The notes: generated by a model not told the origin, from the sequence alone. 64,000 nt of DNA from Rhyzopertha dominica (GCA_025024175.1 QCXZ01000137.1:5828001-5892000); one strand, 5' to 3'; shown: positions 23,196-34,848, counted from the stretch's first letter. Made by a program: numbers and translations.

Positions 23196-24860
23196 GATTT
23201 TCTAGTCGTTTTACTCGTTAGGCAAAAAAATATGTTGTAATTTACTTAAGTAACAGGGTGTAACTAACGCCCTGTATATATAGTGCTAAATTTAGCATTA
23301 AATTCGTAATTATATTGCCGAAAAACATAAAGTTGCCAATTTTCCAGACGATACTACTTAAAATCACAAAATTATTGAGAAATTTCAAATTAAATTCCAA
23401 CTTTGAACACCTTGTATCACGTAAACCTGTAACATTTGCATGTTAAACTCAATCGCCCTATTTTGGTGTGTAGTATCTCCAGTTCAGAGATTGCCCACTC
23501 TTAACGAACTACCCTATATAGTTTACAGTAAAAAAAAAAAACATAACAAAGATCCAATTTTGAGCAATGAACTCAATTCAGGGAAATTCAGAAACATATG
23601 TGAGCTTGAGTTGTACGGTTTTCGTTAATTATGCACTAAAAAATGGAAATTTTTCTAATTTTTATATTTTAGTCATTTACATATCTGCTGCTTTATTGCC
23701 AGTGCACATTATTACTTAACTATAGTAATAATATTATATTAGTGAAACCGCAACCACACAGATTAAACTAGGGGCATATAGCAACAAATATACCGATATA
23801 CTATCGAGTTTATTATTAAAGTTCGTTAAATTGTTCTAAGTTGCAAATATCTTAAAACATTCATGAAAAATACAGCTAGTCAGGTACACTACAAATATAT
23901 ATTTTTTACCAAGTATCCTTTAAAATTTTGCCGGCTAAAGGAATCTGGTTAAAAATAATACAAACAAATGAGTTTAATTACTTAGATGAAGCATAAATTA
24001 AATGAGGCCTACAACATTCATTGCAGCACCCATGCAACACTAAACCTTTCAAATTCCGATACATTTCGCTAGCTCGCCGTTTACCTTTCCCGTTTACTTT
24101 TCCCAACTCAAAGATCAAACAAAATCGAGTGGGCCTCGCTGAACTCTTCTAGGCTAGGTCAATTATCGCGGAATTTGCTCTTTTAAAAACTCATTTCCTG
24201 GAAAAGATTACTCAGCGCGTTAGCACTTCCTGTAAATCGCCAAATGAACAGCTTCGTTCAAGATTAATAGTATTTGAATATGGCAGGTCCTTGGAACAAT
24301 TGTTTTTGAGAAATATTCTAAGCTTCAATGAGGTTCTAATGAACTGACGCCATTTCTTTATAGCGATTATTGTAGCTAAAAATTTATACCATTTATACAT
24401 TTAGCGTCTATAACAATTTTTCGGCTATAAGATACTGTGTTTTTTTCTTGATCATCCTTAGCTAGGATCGAAATGCTAGAAATAAATGCTTTCTTTTTTA
24501 ATAATATAGATGCATAATACCCAGTGAACACAATTTTGTAACATACACATGTATGATATATTGCAAATGAAACATCGTCTAATAATGTAATGTGTTTTTT
24601 AACACAGAATGTAACATCTATGATCCTTCCAATGTCAGCATCATGTTGAGGTCTGCTTAATGTATCAGAAAAGTAAAACTGTAATGTATCAGATATATAA
24701 AGGTAATATATGTGTAACATATACTTTTCATTTAGGTTAAGTTACATACTAATAAAATAAATTCTAGGTATTACTAATTTAAAAATGCACTTGTGCCTTT
24801 GATGTTCTTTACTATTTCATAACTTCATATATGAATACATTATAGGTATACATATAAACA
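23196..24860. other. No recognised feature
   Basis: Short AT-rich frames only. 23255-23280 carries an ACAGGGTGT...CCCTGTATA inverted motif reminiscent of short MITE ends, too small to call. 24060-24190 is slightly GC-richer. Confidence 0.4.
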
Positions 24861-24864
24861 AGAA

Positions 24865-25480
24865 CTAGTTCCAAAATAAACTTTATTCACAAAATTACAT
24901 TCGCTAACAAAAATCTATAAGGATATAAAATAAATAAAAAATCTTTTATACAAAATACTGACATAATAATAATAATGTAATAATTCTTAGGTATATACGT
25001 AATCAACTATTTTCCCTCTGCAAATGGAGTTTTGGTAAAGACAACCGCTGCTCAAATTCGACTCCAGTTCTGTTTAAATAAACTGTTTGTACAACTTCTG
25101 AAATAACGAAAAACAAAACGTTAGTGCAATCAAACTAAGCATAAAGTCAACAATTCTCACTGAAGCCAAACTGATCCACTACACAAAACGCGGCAAATAA
25201 AAAGTGAGGTTATATGTAGGTTGAATACTAAAACGTTGAACAACTGCAATAATGCATACTCATGTTAATGATACCTCAATGTTTTTTAAGAATAACTTAC
25301 CTTTTTGAAGAAGCTTGGGAATAAACCTAATAAAATAATTGAATAAACTATCACAACCACACAAGTGCACCTCGCCACCTCGCGCTTCCTACTTCTTTTT
25401 CCCTAACCTACAAAACTTGCAAGCCGCAAATCTGCGCTTGCGTGGGCATAGACCATGAACGTTATTATATTTATGGAACA
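24865..25480 (-). CDS. Candidate small two-exon transcript unit, product unknown
   Basis: On the minus strand a GC-rich 5' block (25370-25470) leads to a strong donor, AAAAAG|GTAAGT, at 25301/25300. After 203 bp there is an acceptor with a T-rich tract, GTTATTTCAG, ending at 25098. The second exon is open for about 31 codons (VVQTVYLNRTGVEFEQRLSL, continuing to TGA 25003-25005), and an AATAAA signal lies at 24882-24887. In the phase that joins the exons, exon 1 reads LFNYFIRFIPKLLQK, but no ATG in that frame was found. It may have an upstream start, be a pseudogene, or be a non-coding RNA. I recognise no family. The strand and splice sites are better supported than coding status. Confidence 0.3.
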
Positions 25481-26150
25481 TCACCGTAACGTAGCAGAGT
25501 CCATATAATTTATATAATAAATAGGTTACACGCCTCATATCAGCAATGTTCTTTATTTATATGTACCTTGTCATAATATTTGTGAAATGTTAAATAGCAT
25601 TTTAAATACCATATACTCCCAAAGCATAATAAATATAAAATAGCTAACTTATACTTTACACTTATACGGCTATAATATGTATAGTATAGACCATTACTTA
25701 AATTCTGGCAATAATGAGTTTAATTAATTTTTTTTTCAAATTAAACAATTTTTACATGTTCATATCTTACTAATATTGGAAATATAAAACAAGTAACAAT
25801 ATAACAAATAATTTTAATTCGCTTAACTCATGTTTATCATTATATAAATAATATGTCACATGGTTACATCTCTGAGAGCATTTGCGAGCAACATAAATAT
25901 AAACTTAACAAGGTTCCGTTACAGATATATAAAACTCGGCACATAAATATCTCATAGTTACATTTGAGAGAAGTGCTTCATATTTAGCATAGAGATATAA
26001 AATAAACGTAAAAGAGTAACGTAACTTTAAAATTTGATTGTGCTTTCTGAGTTATATAACATACATATGTGTGCACACTGGGTATGCTGTAGCTTATGTA
26101 CTTCTTATTCATCCTAGAAACAAAAAGAAGCTTTTTACTTTTACTATTTA
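25481..26150. other. AT-rich flank of Penelope-like element
   Basis: No frame or repeat recognised. The 3' untranslated region of the minus-strand element at 26151-27500 probably occupies part of it, but its end cannot be fixed. Confidence 0.35.
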
Positions 26151-26948
26151 CTACTCATAATTTCCACAATCCCTATTAAAATTATTAGTATTCCTACAAA
26201 TTTCTATAGCTTCTTTGATTAGACGTTTGTGATAATATTTTCTTCTATGTAAAATTTTTGTTTTATCGAAGTCAATCATGTGTTTAGTCAAATATGGGTG
26301 TTCAGCTACGGAAGATTTATCTATCTGTTGCAGCCTAGTAGCACGTATGTGTTCTTTCAAACGCGTACCTACTTTTCTTTTAGTTTGACCTATGTAACAC
26401 TTGCCGCAANAACAAGTAATTTTGTAAACACCTTCACTCTCGAAATGTACCATATTTTTAGTAGAACTTAAAATTTTATCTAAATTAATATACGTACTAT
26501 CAACAACTAAAATATCGTGTTTTCTAAGCATTCTCCTTAATTTTTCCGAAGGTTCTTGTACATAAGGGAAACTCAACTTCAATTTACTTTGTCCTGGCTG
26601 AGAATTTACATGATTTGGATGTCCACTGTTATTAAAAACTGACCAAATATTCTTATTGCTATAACCATTTCTCACTAGCGCTAACTTAAGATGATATATT
26701 TTTTTGTAAAGAACTTTTGTCTGAGATCCTTTGTACTTAACAAATAACGTCCTTATAAGACTATTCTTTTGAGAGGGAGGGTGGTAAGATGTGGCATGTA
26801 AATATCTATCTATGTGTGTTGGTTTCCTGTAAACCTTGTGTCCTAACTGTCCAGTGTTTATTCTGTAAATTTGGACATCCAAGAAAGGTAAACTACCATT
26901 GCTTTCTAATTCCATAGTAAATTTTATGTCAGCATTTTGACTGTTCAA
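26151..26948 (-). pseudogene. PLE polyprotein C-terminus: RT thumb and GIY-YIG nuclease
   Basis: A 265-codon open frame, the longest intact part of the element. Residues 1-60 are the end of the RT palm/thumb (FLDVQIYR, RKPTHIDRYLHATSYHP). Residues about 175-215 form the GIY-YIG nuclease: GVYKITC, then CGKCYIGQTKRKVGTRLKEH, with the usual Tyr, Arg and His positions and the Cys pair typical of Penelope-type nucleases; one residue is unreadable because of an N. The nuclease nicks target DNA for target-primed reverse transcription. This frame is not joined to the RT motifs, which lie in another frame just upstream. Confidence 0.85.
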
Positions 26949-26953
26949 ATGAT

Positions 26954-27169
26954 TTAGAAACTACCTAACTCTTCTATACCGTGGGGCCAAATAACAAAAG
27001 TGTCATCTACGTACCTATACCAACATTTTGGTTTAAGATGAAAACTGTTTATCGCTACATGTTCAACATTTTCAATGGCTACTACAGGACTTAGAGGTAA
27101 ACCCATTGCACAACCTGATTTTTGTTTATAAAAATTATCGTTCCATAAGAAACGATAGATTTTAAACAA
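26954..27169 (-). pseudogene. PLE reverse-transcriptase core fragment
   Basis: Seventy-one codons carrying the RT motifs GCAMGLPLSPVVA and YRYVDDTFV; the two aspartates of YVDD bind catalytic metal. It ends at a stop six bases before the next open segment at 26948, where the sequence continues in a shifted frame. Upstream, matching RT sequence continues in other frames to about 27480. Part of a dead element. Confidence 0.85.
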
Positions 27170-27483
27170 TGTTCAGATAACCTGGCTATCGTGTCTCCTA
27201 GGGGATCTCTATTAAGCTTGGATTTGATAATATCTATCGTTTCAGGGATGGGTACTTTCGAAAATTAAGAAACCACGTCAGAACTAACTAAAATATCATG
27301 TTCTGAAATGCTTGAACCTTTTATAATATCAATAAAGTCTGAAGAATTTTTGATGAAACTATTGGTTTTTCCTACATACAAGATTCCACAGATGACATTA
27401 TCTCCACTTTTGGAATTGTCCGTGGCGTTACAGCAAAGTTTTTTTTCATCAGGTTGGTACGTTGTTTCTATGACGTCTCGCAT

Positions 27484-27625
27484 CCTTGGTGATTTGTTTA
27501 TTTACTATCAAAATTTTGTTTGAACTTGTGTAAGGCAAATTTTGAGGTTCTTCGTCTTTGACAAAGATTACAGGTGTAATCGAAACGTCAGACTAAAAAC
27601 TTTTTGTCAGTGTTTTCAAGAGACA
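27484..27625 (+). repeat. Inverted copy of 28790-28925 beside the PLE
   Basis: This segment is the reverse complement of 28790-28925, including a TTTGTTTATTTAC stretch, TCAAAATTTTG and a folded GTCTTTGACAAAGAT region. The two lie about 1.2 kb apart, facing each other, at the 5' side of the minus-strand Penelope-like element. They look like its inverted terminal (pLTR-like) segments. Confidence 0.6.
27554..27593 (+). ncRNA. Hammerhead-like motif, decayed core
   Basis: Stem I GTCT (27554-27557) pairs with AGAC (27590-27593). The core reads TTGACAA where CTGANGA is expected, then an extra A, stem II GATTAC/GTAATC (27566-27571 / 27576-27581), GAAAC and GTC. Two core bases are changed, so cleavage is unlikely. 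It lies on the strand opposite to the neighbouring RT. Confidence 0.5.
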
Positions 27626-27649
27626 GCGATCCTTCCGAGGAAATATTAT

Positions 27650-28789
27650 CTTATTTATGGACGCTGAAAGTATTTACCGTTTATTTAAAGCTTTTTTGAT
27701 AATAACAGTAAAATACAAAATAGGAATAACTTTTTGCATAATAGCCTAAAGATATGTTGTGAAACTGGTAAACTATTATAGAATAATAAAATTCCTGGTT
27801 ACATATTTCTGTAGCCTTACATGTGAAAAATAACTATGAATCGTATATCCGTCACTGTCAAAGCCCTTAGGGAACCCCCATTGATCGAAAATTCGTCAGA
27901 CAGGCTATTTTCACTTTCGACGTAATCTTGCACGTAAATGATGAAAGCGATGTTTTAAAATTAGACCTATTAATAAATCAAAAGATCCGGTGGCTTTGGA
28001 AAACCGTCCTTTGCCAATTACTGGGCTGTAAAATTAAAAGATAAAGCGCACCATACACGATAACCCAGATTAATTATCGTCTTGGCCCTCTGCATGGAGC
28101 CGCATTGCCCCGGTCGTTTGTTGGAGCATCTTGAAAAACGTCAAGATCAATGCGTAAAAGAACCAGGTCTCGCAAAAGATCTAATAAAGGGATTCTGCAA
28201 ATACAAACAAGGAAAACTGATTACGCTAGTCGTGCTGTGTTATCGATTAGGGACTTAAACTTCCTAAAGAGCCCTCAACCAACAGTTGTAGTCAGCTGTT
28301 TCCTGCAATTTAACGACAAACAAGGGGTAATGGTTTCTGGATGGGGTTTCTAAGACAATGTTTTAGTAATGTCTAGGTTTGTAACTGCTAACACAACAAA
28401 ATAGATAGCATAAGTTAATGGTATTTGTAGATGAGTAAGATATAATAAATCCACATTGAAACATTTGCTTTTGATAAAGCAACAGTTCTTAGTGTACTGA
28501 AGGACATAGAAATAAGAAATCTCAGTAATAATTGTTCTGGTAATGAAATGATGCTCCATCTTGTTGACCAAGTAATTTACACCGTTATGTTCGTATACAA
28601 GAAGAATGAGTCTATAATCCTATTATACCGTCTCCTCATCCAGTGGGGATTTTCTGCAGTCTAATAGCGGCAGTTCTGACAAATGAAAAAATCAGTAAAG
28701 AGTAATTAAAACATTTTTTACGAGAGGGTGAATGCTTTCAGTGTCCATAATATAATGATTATCTTCATTTTTGGAAGGATCGATGTCAC
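27650..28789. other. No recognised gene
   Basis: 28060-28350 is more GC-rich and has a 67-codon frame at 28150-28353 with a basic start, but no domain. Possibly a regulatory block; nothing firm. Confidence 0.35.
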
Positions 28790-28925
28790 TTTAACACACT
28801 GACAAAAATTGTTAGTCTGACTCTTCGACTACGTCTGCAATCTTTGTCAAAGATGAGAACCTCAAAATATTGTTCAAACAAAATTTTGAAAGTAAATAAA
28901 CAAATTACCAAGGGAACGAGCTGAT
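28790..28925 (-). repeat. Inverted partner of 27484-27625
   Basis: Minus-strand copy of the pLTR-like segment, about 80% identical by eye. It contains a second, more decayed hammerhead-like fold at 28814-28855 (stem I GTCT-type lost on one side, GAAGAGTC in place of GAAACGTC). Confidence 0.55.
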
Positions 28926-29518
28926 AAAATTTAAACCTACTAGACATAAATCCATAATTCACACAAACCCTACTAAAATTTCTATAGCTTTTATATTTTA
29001 TTTATTTTGTCACTGCTGGAGCAGAGAGTTATGTGACCTCACTGTGAGAAGTTCTCATTGTATCATTTCGTGATACGTAAACGCATTGGTGAAGGCTTTG
29101 TGGTCAACCCTATGTGCTTATACAAACCAAAAATACTCTGGTTTACGTTCCATGGTCGCACCTCACGAGTGATTCATCTTATTTTATCATAATGGAAAAT
29201 GTACTTTACAGCCTGTGGGAATGAACACTCTTGGCCAACTTCTTTATAAAATCGCCGCATATCTAAAATAACTACTGAACTCTAAGGATTATGATTATTG
29301 CTACTGGTTGAGGTGGAAATCTACTGTCGGAGAATGGTATATTGAAGATTGCATAGAAGAACGCATCAAAATTGCCAAAAAGGATCTACATAATCAACAG
29401 CAGCTGCAAACAGTCCATCTTCTCGTTCTGTAAACGCATCTTTCTACCTGCAACTGACCATCATCAATAAAGGATGACAATTTTAAATATTTTATTTTCA
29501 CATAAATCAAAGGTGATG
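28926..29518. other. No recognised feature
   Basis: An open stretch around 29280-29430 reads YWLRWKSTVGEWYIEDCIEE on the plus strand, with no family recognised and stops on both sides. Left unassigned. Confidence 0.3.
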
Positions 29519-29660
29519 GGCCGGTTTTTCTTAATTAATTAATTAATTCTTATTAAAGTCGATTTTCCTAAAATGAACCTGGTAACCATAGCAACACTTT
29601 AAAGTAATTGGTTTACATTTTAACTGCAGAGTTGATTTTAGCTTAAAACAGAGAAGAGTT
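29519..29660. mobile_element. Small palindromic MITE, copy 1
   Basis: Starts GCCGGTTTTTCTT and contains two inverted AAAGT-GATTTT / AGTTGATTTTAGCTTAAA blocks around a central GGTAACCA. It is related in the opposite orientation to 40281-40407. Such 120-150 bp palindromes are typical non-autonomous DNA elements. Confidence 0.5.
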
Positions 29661-31010
29661 GAATATTAAATTTAATTTTCAACTTATATTGTTACAAAGT
29701 TAACGAACATAGACAATTATTATTTCTATTTACATCTATCATTTTTAAACACTTCGTTATTGGTAACGGATGCAGATACCTTAAAACTAATTAAAATGTG
29801 ACCGCCAAAAAATCATTTGGGTTCTTTTTTTAATGAAACTACTATTTGACATTATTAGTATTTTCTGTAATTGAAAAAGTTCCCCCCTCATCTGATTCTA
29901 ACAGTTTTACTTAGTACTTAAACCCTTTCATGTATATGTAAAATTTAGTCTCGTTCTTAACGATGAAGCTGTAGTATTGGACATCGCTAGCTAACAATAT
30001 TAATGTCAATAAACTCACATAGTGCCAAATCATAGCGTAACAGCCGCATTCATTATACACACTCAATTCGTTTTCCAGATGACATTGCCTGTTAGAGCTA
30101 TTAATATTACGCATATATAGGACGATTAGAAAAATGATATTAAAAACGCGTGCGTTATTAGTGATCGCCTTGATGTCGTTCTTGAAGTGTTGCAGTTTGT
30201 GCTTCGCTGAACAACTATAAGGAACTGACGAGGATGTCACCACGAAGGACTATGTTGGTCTGATTATTAAGGTAAGTAAGGTTCTTCTTTCTATCCTTAA
30301 CAATTTTAGTGAGAAAAATAATTAAGAAAATTATTCGAAGTAAACCATACATCATTTGCAGTTGTTAACTGATTATGAAAATTTCTCCAAACTTTATCGC
30401 GATTGTGTGCAGTTCTCCATCAAGTAGGAGCTATATATTTATTTCAAGGGTTTCTCATATAAAAAAATTAAAATCCTTTAACAGTTTATCTCAAATCAAC
30501 AGGATATAGAATGCTCATTAAGCAGTGTTTATATTTAATTTATTGCAATAAAGAAAAACTTCTCTATTAATGAAAATATAACCATCAAACTTGTGTGGAT
30601 TACGGACGCATTTAAACATTCAAGAAGTTAATATGGAATTGAACTTATCATTTTATTTTAGTGAAGTAAGTTGCTAAATTATATCATTATTTTTTTAATA
30701 ACAATGAATATACATTAACGTTCTAGTCAAGGAGTTATTGAAATTATCTCCTATAATGAGAAACTGAATTTGTTTGTGCAGATGCAGTTGGGAGGAAAAT
30801 TATAACTGTTTCAGAGTTTTTAATACCATCAAGCAGAGAAGAAACAAGAAGTTTCTTAACGCTGCTGATCCAGATATGAGTAAAATAACAGGACAGATAA
30901 AAAAATTGTCGAAAGGAAGAAAACTTTCTTAAGTGAAACGGAAATATTGATAAACGAAGGTGTAACAAGTGGTTGTTTTCAGAGTAAAAATATTTAATTA
31001 ATATTAAAAA
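29661..31010. other. No recognised feature
   Basis: The 110-codon frame on the minus strand at 29911-30243 is AT-biased and has no domain. 30780-31000 may be very decayed transposase upstream of the fragment at 31011, but no motif is clear. Confidence 0.35.
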
Positions 31011-31290
31011 ATGAAGGACGCTAAAGTGTATTACCGTGAAGTTATGACGGCTGTATTTTTGAAAATTTTGAATAAACTGCTGCCAAAGCTTCCGGCGAAT
31101 GCGGTAATTGTATTAGACATCGAGTCTTATCATTCTGCTTAGATTGAAAAAATTCCAAATACGTCTTTAAATAAAGAAGAAATCAAAGATTTTCTTTTAA
31201 AATATGACATATATTTTCAAGATAGTTATACAAAGAAACAACTTTTGAAGGTTCTGGAGACAAAATGTTTTGACAAAATATTCTGAACTG
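31011..31290 (+). pseudogene. DDE transposase fragment (IS630/Tc1-like)
   Basis: The plus strand reads KDAKVYYREVMTAVFLKILNK, then LLPKLPANAVIVLDIESYHS, a stop, then IEKIPNTSLNKEEIKDFLLK. The LP-x-VVxDNAxYHS block holds the second catalytic aspartate of IS630-like DDE transposases; here the usual Asn-Ala after Asp is changed to Ile-Glu. The same block, better preserved, occurs on the minus strand at 32474-32671. Only the middle of the enzyme survives. Confidence 0.6.
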
Positions 31291-32179
31291 TTAGTTTGGC
31301 AGAAGAACCAGAAGAATGTCCTACTTTGCACCAGATATGTATATTGTTTTTTTAATTTCCATATAACTGATAAGTAGTTGGATGTATCATTAAATTCGTT
31401 TCGCCCATCGTTGAAAGGGGCATCATCAGGACAGGAATATGGTATAACATAACGCGAGAAATACATCTGAGCCAAATAAAATATTGTGGTATCCTTCTAG
31501 CGTACCACTGAGGATTTTTCATCGCAGCTTATGTTTGACAGAAATATAAGATATAAGATCTCTACATTGGCGCTGAAAAATTGGATGAAGTAGCCCTCTA
31601 CAACGAAAACAGACAAGAAGTGAAACCGAAATAACAAAATAATGTAATAGAACATTTGTCACACATACGAAAGGTTCCGAGAGAACTGGATGAAGATCGT
31701 CAAATACCTATAATGGTCAAGACGTTCCCAGGGTTTTCAGGAGTAGGGCCAGTACCAGAAGTCTCATCACTAGCAGTCAATAGAAGAATTGACACCACAA
31801 AGTTCAGAAGCAAGTTAAACCGCTGAAACTGAAAAAAAGACAGAATATGGGGTTTTTACACTTTAATATTGTTTTATACGCAAAAAACAATTTGTCCTTA
31901 AACGTGGACACCATGCAAGAGGGCTTTAAGTATAATAAGTTTCATCCCCTGTAGTAACCCAAAGAACTTGAATTTTCTCACTTACTGTGTGTGTAATGGA
32001 TCTTTCGTCGCGGCCACAAAAGCAAATTGTTATGAATTATGTTCTTCATCACTGTTACTTTCGTTTCCAATACCTATGTTTATTTGAGGAATATTGCCTA
32101 TAATATGTTTTTGTTTAATATTGAAGGAAGGTTGCGGTCGCACACTTATTATATAGACAGTAAGGGAATATCGACCTGG
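31291..32179. other. No recognised feature
   Basis: AT-rich; no domain or repeat identified. Early part may be the eroded C-terminus of the transposase fragment before it. Confidence 0.35.
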
Positions 32180-32300
32180 TGGATATATTAAATCGTTAAT
32201 GAATACTCTTTTAACTTTGCCAAGCTTTCGACATTTATTTTACGTCTTCTTCAGGGCGTCTACAATCAGTCTTCAATGTAGTCCTCTTTACACATTCAAC
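32180..32300 (-). mobile_element. Penelope-like 3' tail fragment
   Basis: Matches the tail at 58920-59000: a GCCAAGCTTTCGAC-like start, a TTATTT loop, TCTTCTTCAG, then GCGTCTACAA. No coding part of the element is recognisable beside it, so this is a very short 5'-truncated copy. Confidence 0.6.
32219..32257 (-). ncRNA. Hammerhead-ribozyme-like motif
   Basis: Minus strand: stem I GCC/GGC, intact CTGAAGA box (32248-32254), one extra A, stem II GACGT/ATGTC, GAAA, AGCT as palindromic stem III, U at the cleavage position. Compared with 58951-58989, stem I changes GCC/GGC to GCU/AGC, a compensatory change. Confidence 0.6.
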
Positions 32301-32473
32301 ACTGCCTCATCACCATAACCCTCTTCACCGATGTGTTTGTTGTAATAGGTTTTTGCGCCTACCCATATTAATTCAATAGTATTGAATTCGTAGTGGTAGG
32401 AAGTCGCAAAACGCCATGTCCATTTTCCCTTAATAACTGATCCACCTCATATTCCACTGGTTTTTTCTTTAAT

Positions 32474-33230
32474 TTAGCCAGCCTTAGTATACCAGATTTC
32501 CACACTGCAGGTAACATTGTTATTTCTTAACCAGTCGAGGACATCTACTTTCTTCCATGCTGAAGTTGGCTGCTTGGTTAGATCCGCACTGTGATAAGCA
32601 GCATTGTCCATTACCACTAACGAAGGTTTTCCTAAATTTGGAATTAATTTTTCTTCCATCCACTTCTTCAAAATGGTAGCATTTATGTCTCTATGGTAAC
32701 CAGCAAGCTTAGATTTGGTGGCGAATATTGGAGATACGTTTTCTACAAAGCCTTAACGATTACCAGCTTGCGAAACAATAAATCTTTTCCCGTAGTAACC
32801 ACCAGGCTTACGGATACTTTCCACGTTTTCATCTTGCTATATCCGAACTTGATTCTTCTTTGAGAAAATCCAAGTTTCGTTTATAAGTACTGCCTACAGA
32901 ACTGCACCCTTTTCACCGCTATGCTTGATTTCTCAGTCAGTACCCTTCGGTTGTCCTCTTGCTTATACTTGAAACCCAAATACAGCAGAATTATTCGGAG
33001 ACTTCCACTGCTAACATCCAAAATCTGTCTTACGTGGAGTTCAGTCTGCAGCAAAAATTGTAAATAACCTCCACTTTCACGGATTCATCAACGTCTTCTG
33101 TTTAGCGGGGGGACGACTCTTGCCAGGGGAATGTAGCTGTTCGTTTCTTTCGCTCTTCCCTTGCCAGTCACAGTACGGAGTCCAATCTTGAGGACATCAG
33201 CAACTCTCTACAAAGAAAAATTCAGGGTTA
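32474..33230 (-). pseudogene. DDE transposase pseudogene (IS630/Tc1-like)
   Basis: Minus-strand pieces in changing frames read, in order: a KKNQVRI-like and KPGGYYGKRFIVSQAGNR segment, a stop, GFVENVSPIFATKS, LAGYHRDINATILKKWMEEK, then LIPNLGKPSLVVMDNAAYHS and a WLRNNNV stretch. VVMDNAAYHS carries the second catalytic Asp. This layout is that of IS630-like transposases widespread in insects. Stops and frameshifts abolish function. Terminal repeats were not found. Confidence 0.65.
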
Positions 33231-33889
33231 CTGATTTTGTCTCGCCTACGAATTCAAACTGTAATGTTGGCATAAGAAAGCCGTGAATACTAAGAGATAA
33301 ATGCAATCAGTACAGGGAAAAGCATTTTATTTGTCATTCAAATCATTAGTCAACGATGACGCACTCGGTGCACTTTCATCGCTCGCGAAAGCGTTTTTGC
33401 GGCACCTAACTATGAATCTAATAGAGATTAATGCCTCTGGTATAATGTTCGCGGACCTAACGCAATTACAAAACCATACGCTCAAGACAAATTAGACTAG
33501 GCGACTATGACATCACGCGGTTCAAGCGCCAGTGATTGAATTAGACGCGGATGGCTCCTTCTGCTCTTACACGCGTAATAATGAGAGCCCCGCGATATTC
33601 GCGCTAAACTTCGTCAAGATCAGAGCAGGCGTTAACGAAGTTCGCGCGTCTTTTGTTTTTATCTCTCCACCTGCATTTATCGTTATGAGGAAGTGCCTCA
33701 GTCAATTTTCGCGTGCAGTCAATTAAGCTAGCAGTGTCAGCAGGCGCTTTGTATCTTCGGCACGAGAAATGGCTTTTATTAGGGGAGGTAGATTATCAAT
33801 CGCTGTAGAGGTACTTAGGCCGCTCCTTTACAAAGTCGTTTTTTAAAGAGGATGTCACTAGGTTTATTGCTAGTTTTTAAAGGTATCCA
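33231..33889. other. GC-richer stretch without recognised gene
   Basis: 33300-33730 is unusually rich in CG-containing words such as GCGCG and TCGCGAAAGCG for this window and has two short open frames without a domain. It may be the end region of an unidentified transposon. Confidence 0.3.
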
Positions 33890-34610
33890 GCTTTCTACTA
33901 GGCTTATGTAAAAATGTTAAGGTCGTTGAATATAATCCCCTTGTATATTCAAAACACGTTGCCATAGCTTCGGCAGTAATGTTATGTCGTTAAATACGCC
34001 ATTTTTTGTCAAGAGGTTTCAGCAATTGGAACGCTTTATGCTTCCAAGTCAATAAATCGGACTTCACGAAATTCTTCCTCACTGGAGGAACAGAACGAAA
34101 TCTGAAGGACTCATGTCAGGGCTGCACGGGGGATGTGAGAGAATTTCACAGCAGTTCTTCTCGCAAACTCCTTTGACTGACACTGCTTTATGCGATCAAG
34201 CGTTATCGTGCAAGAGGATTACGCCGCTGTCTTTCATATCTCGTCTACACTTTTGGAATCATGCATTTAAATTTGCTACAAACAAGACAAATACATTTGC
34301 CTTTTAGTGTTTGTCTATTGCTTTTTGTCAATGCGGTCTTCTTCCATTATTGTAGCCACAACAGCAGCAAAAGTGTTGTTGGTAGCAGTATGAGGTCTCC
34401 AACTGCTGTGGTCGTCTTTAATACTAATGCAACGCTCTGGGACGCTTATACTCCGTCAAGTTACTGTTGAACTATCAACACAGGGCTCCTGACAAGCTTC
34501 TTGTAACGCACCGTAAATTTCGACAACCGTTTTTTCGCGCAGTGTTTGAATTTTTATATACGCACATTAATCCACTACAGTGACGCGTTCCATTGCATAA
34601 AACTACCCCG
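33890..34610 (-). pseudogene. Decayed mariner transposase
   Basis: Minus-strand pieces read from a start near 34600: MERVTVVDQC, LREKTVVEIYGALQEAC, then LLHDNAxSHKAV (x is a stop), CSPDMSPSDFVLF, and finally GVFNDITLLPKLWQRVLNIQ. HDNA and SPSDF are mariner (DD34D-type) catalytic blocks. The first catalytic region and much of the DNA-binding part are missing and the frame is broken many times. Its terminal repeats are not recognisable. Confidence 0.7.
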
Positions 34611-34674
34611 ATTTGAGAATTTTTACACATAACTGAGTGAAGTACCCGCACTCTCTGTATAGCTAAGTATGTCA

Positions 34675-34765
34675 GCTTGTGTCAGAAATTTTATAATGTA
34701 TATCTGAGTCCAAGTTTTTGAACTTTCTAGCTTTATGCCCATCACTAAGTGTTTTCACAAAGTAG
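34675..34765 (-). repeat. Short segment shared with 3725-3815
   Basis: See 3725-3815. Here it lies immediately upstream (minus-strand sense) of the mariner pseudogene at 33890-34610 and reads IKLESSKTWTQIYIIKFLTQ. Confidence 0.4.
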
Positions 34766-34848
34766 TTAATTTGTCGAATCGCATTCAAAAGTATTACTTA
34801 CTTGGAAATGTCACAATTTGCATTCACAAGAGCGTACGCTTCAGCATC

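Larger units (their letters stand above)
26151..27500 (-). mobile_element. Penelope-like retroelement with RT and GIY-YIG remains
   Basis: Minus-strand coding remains run from about 27500 to 26151. In order: an N-terminal RT part (EKKLCCNATDNSKSGD, DILVSSDVVS, VPIPETIDIIKSKLNRD), the RT core (GCAMGLPLSPVVA, then YRYVDDTFVIW), a thumb/linker region (KVYRKPTHIDRYLHATSYHP) and a C-terminal GIY-YIG endonuclease. RT plus GIY-YIG in this order defines Penelope-like elements. At least two frameshifts (about 27170-27265 and 26950) and loss of the RT N-terminus make it inactive. It is a different subfamily from the copies at 1, 8-9 and 52 kb. Confidence 0.9.

Noticed and set aside
25340..25400. HLCG-like string suggesting an insulin B chain
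   Set aside because: Only four residues agree, without the rest of the B-chain pattern or an A chain.
26280..26471. Plus-strand ORF opposite the GIY-YIG domain
   Set aside because: Shadow of the minus-strand Penelope-like coding region.
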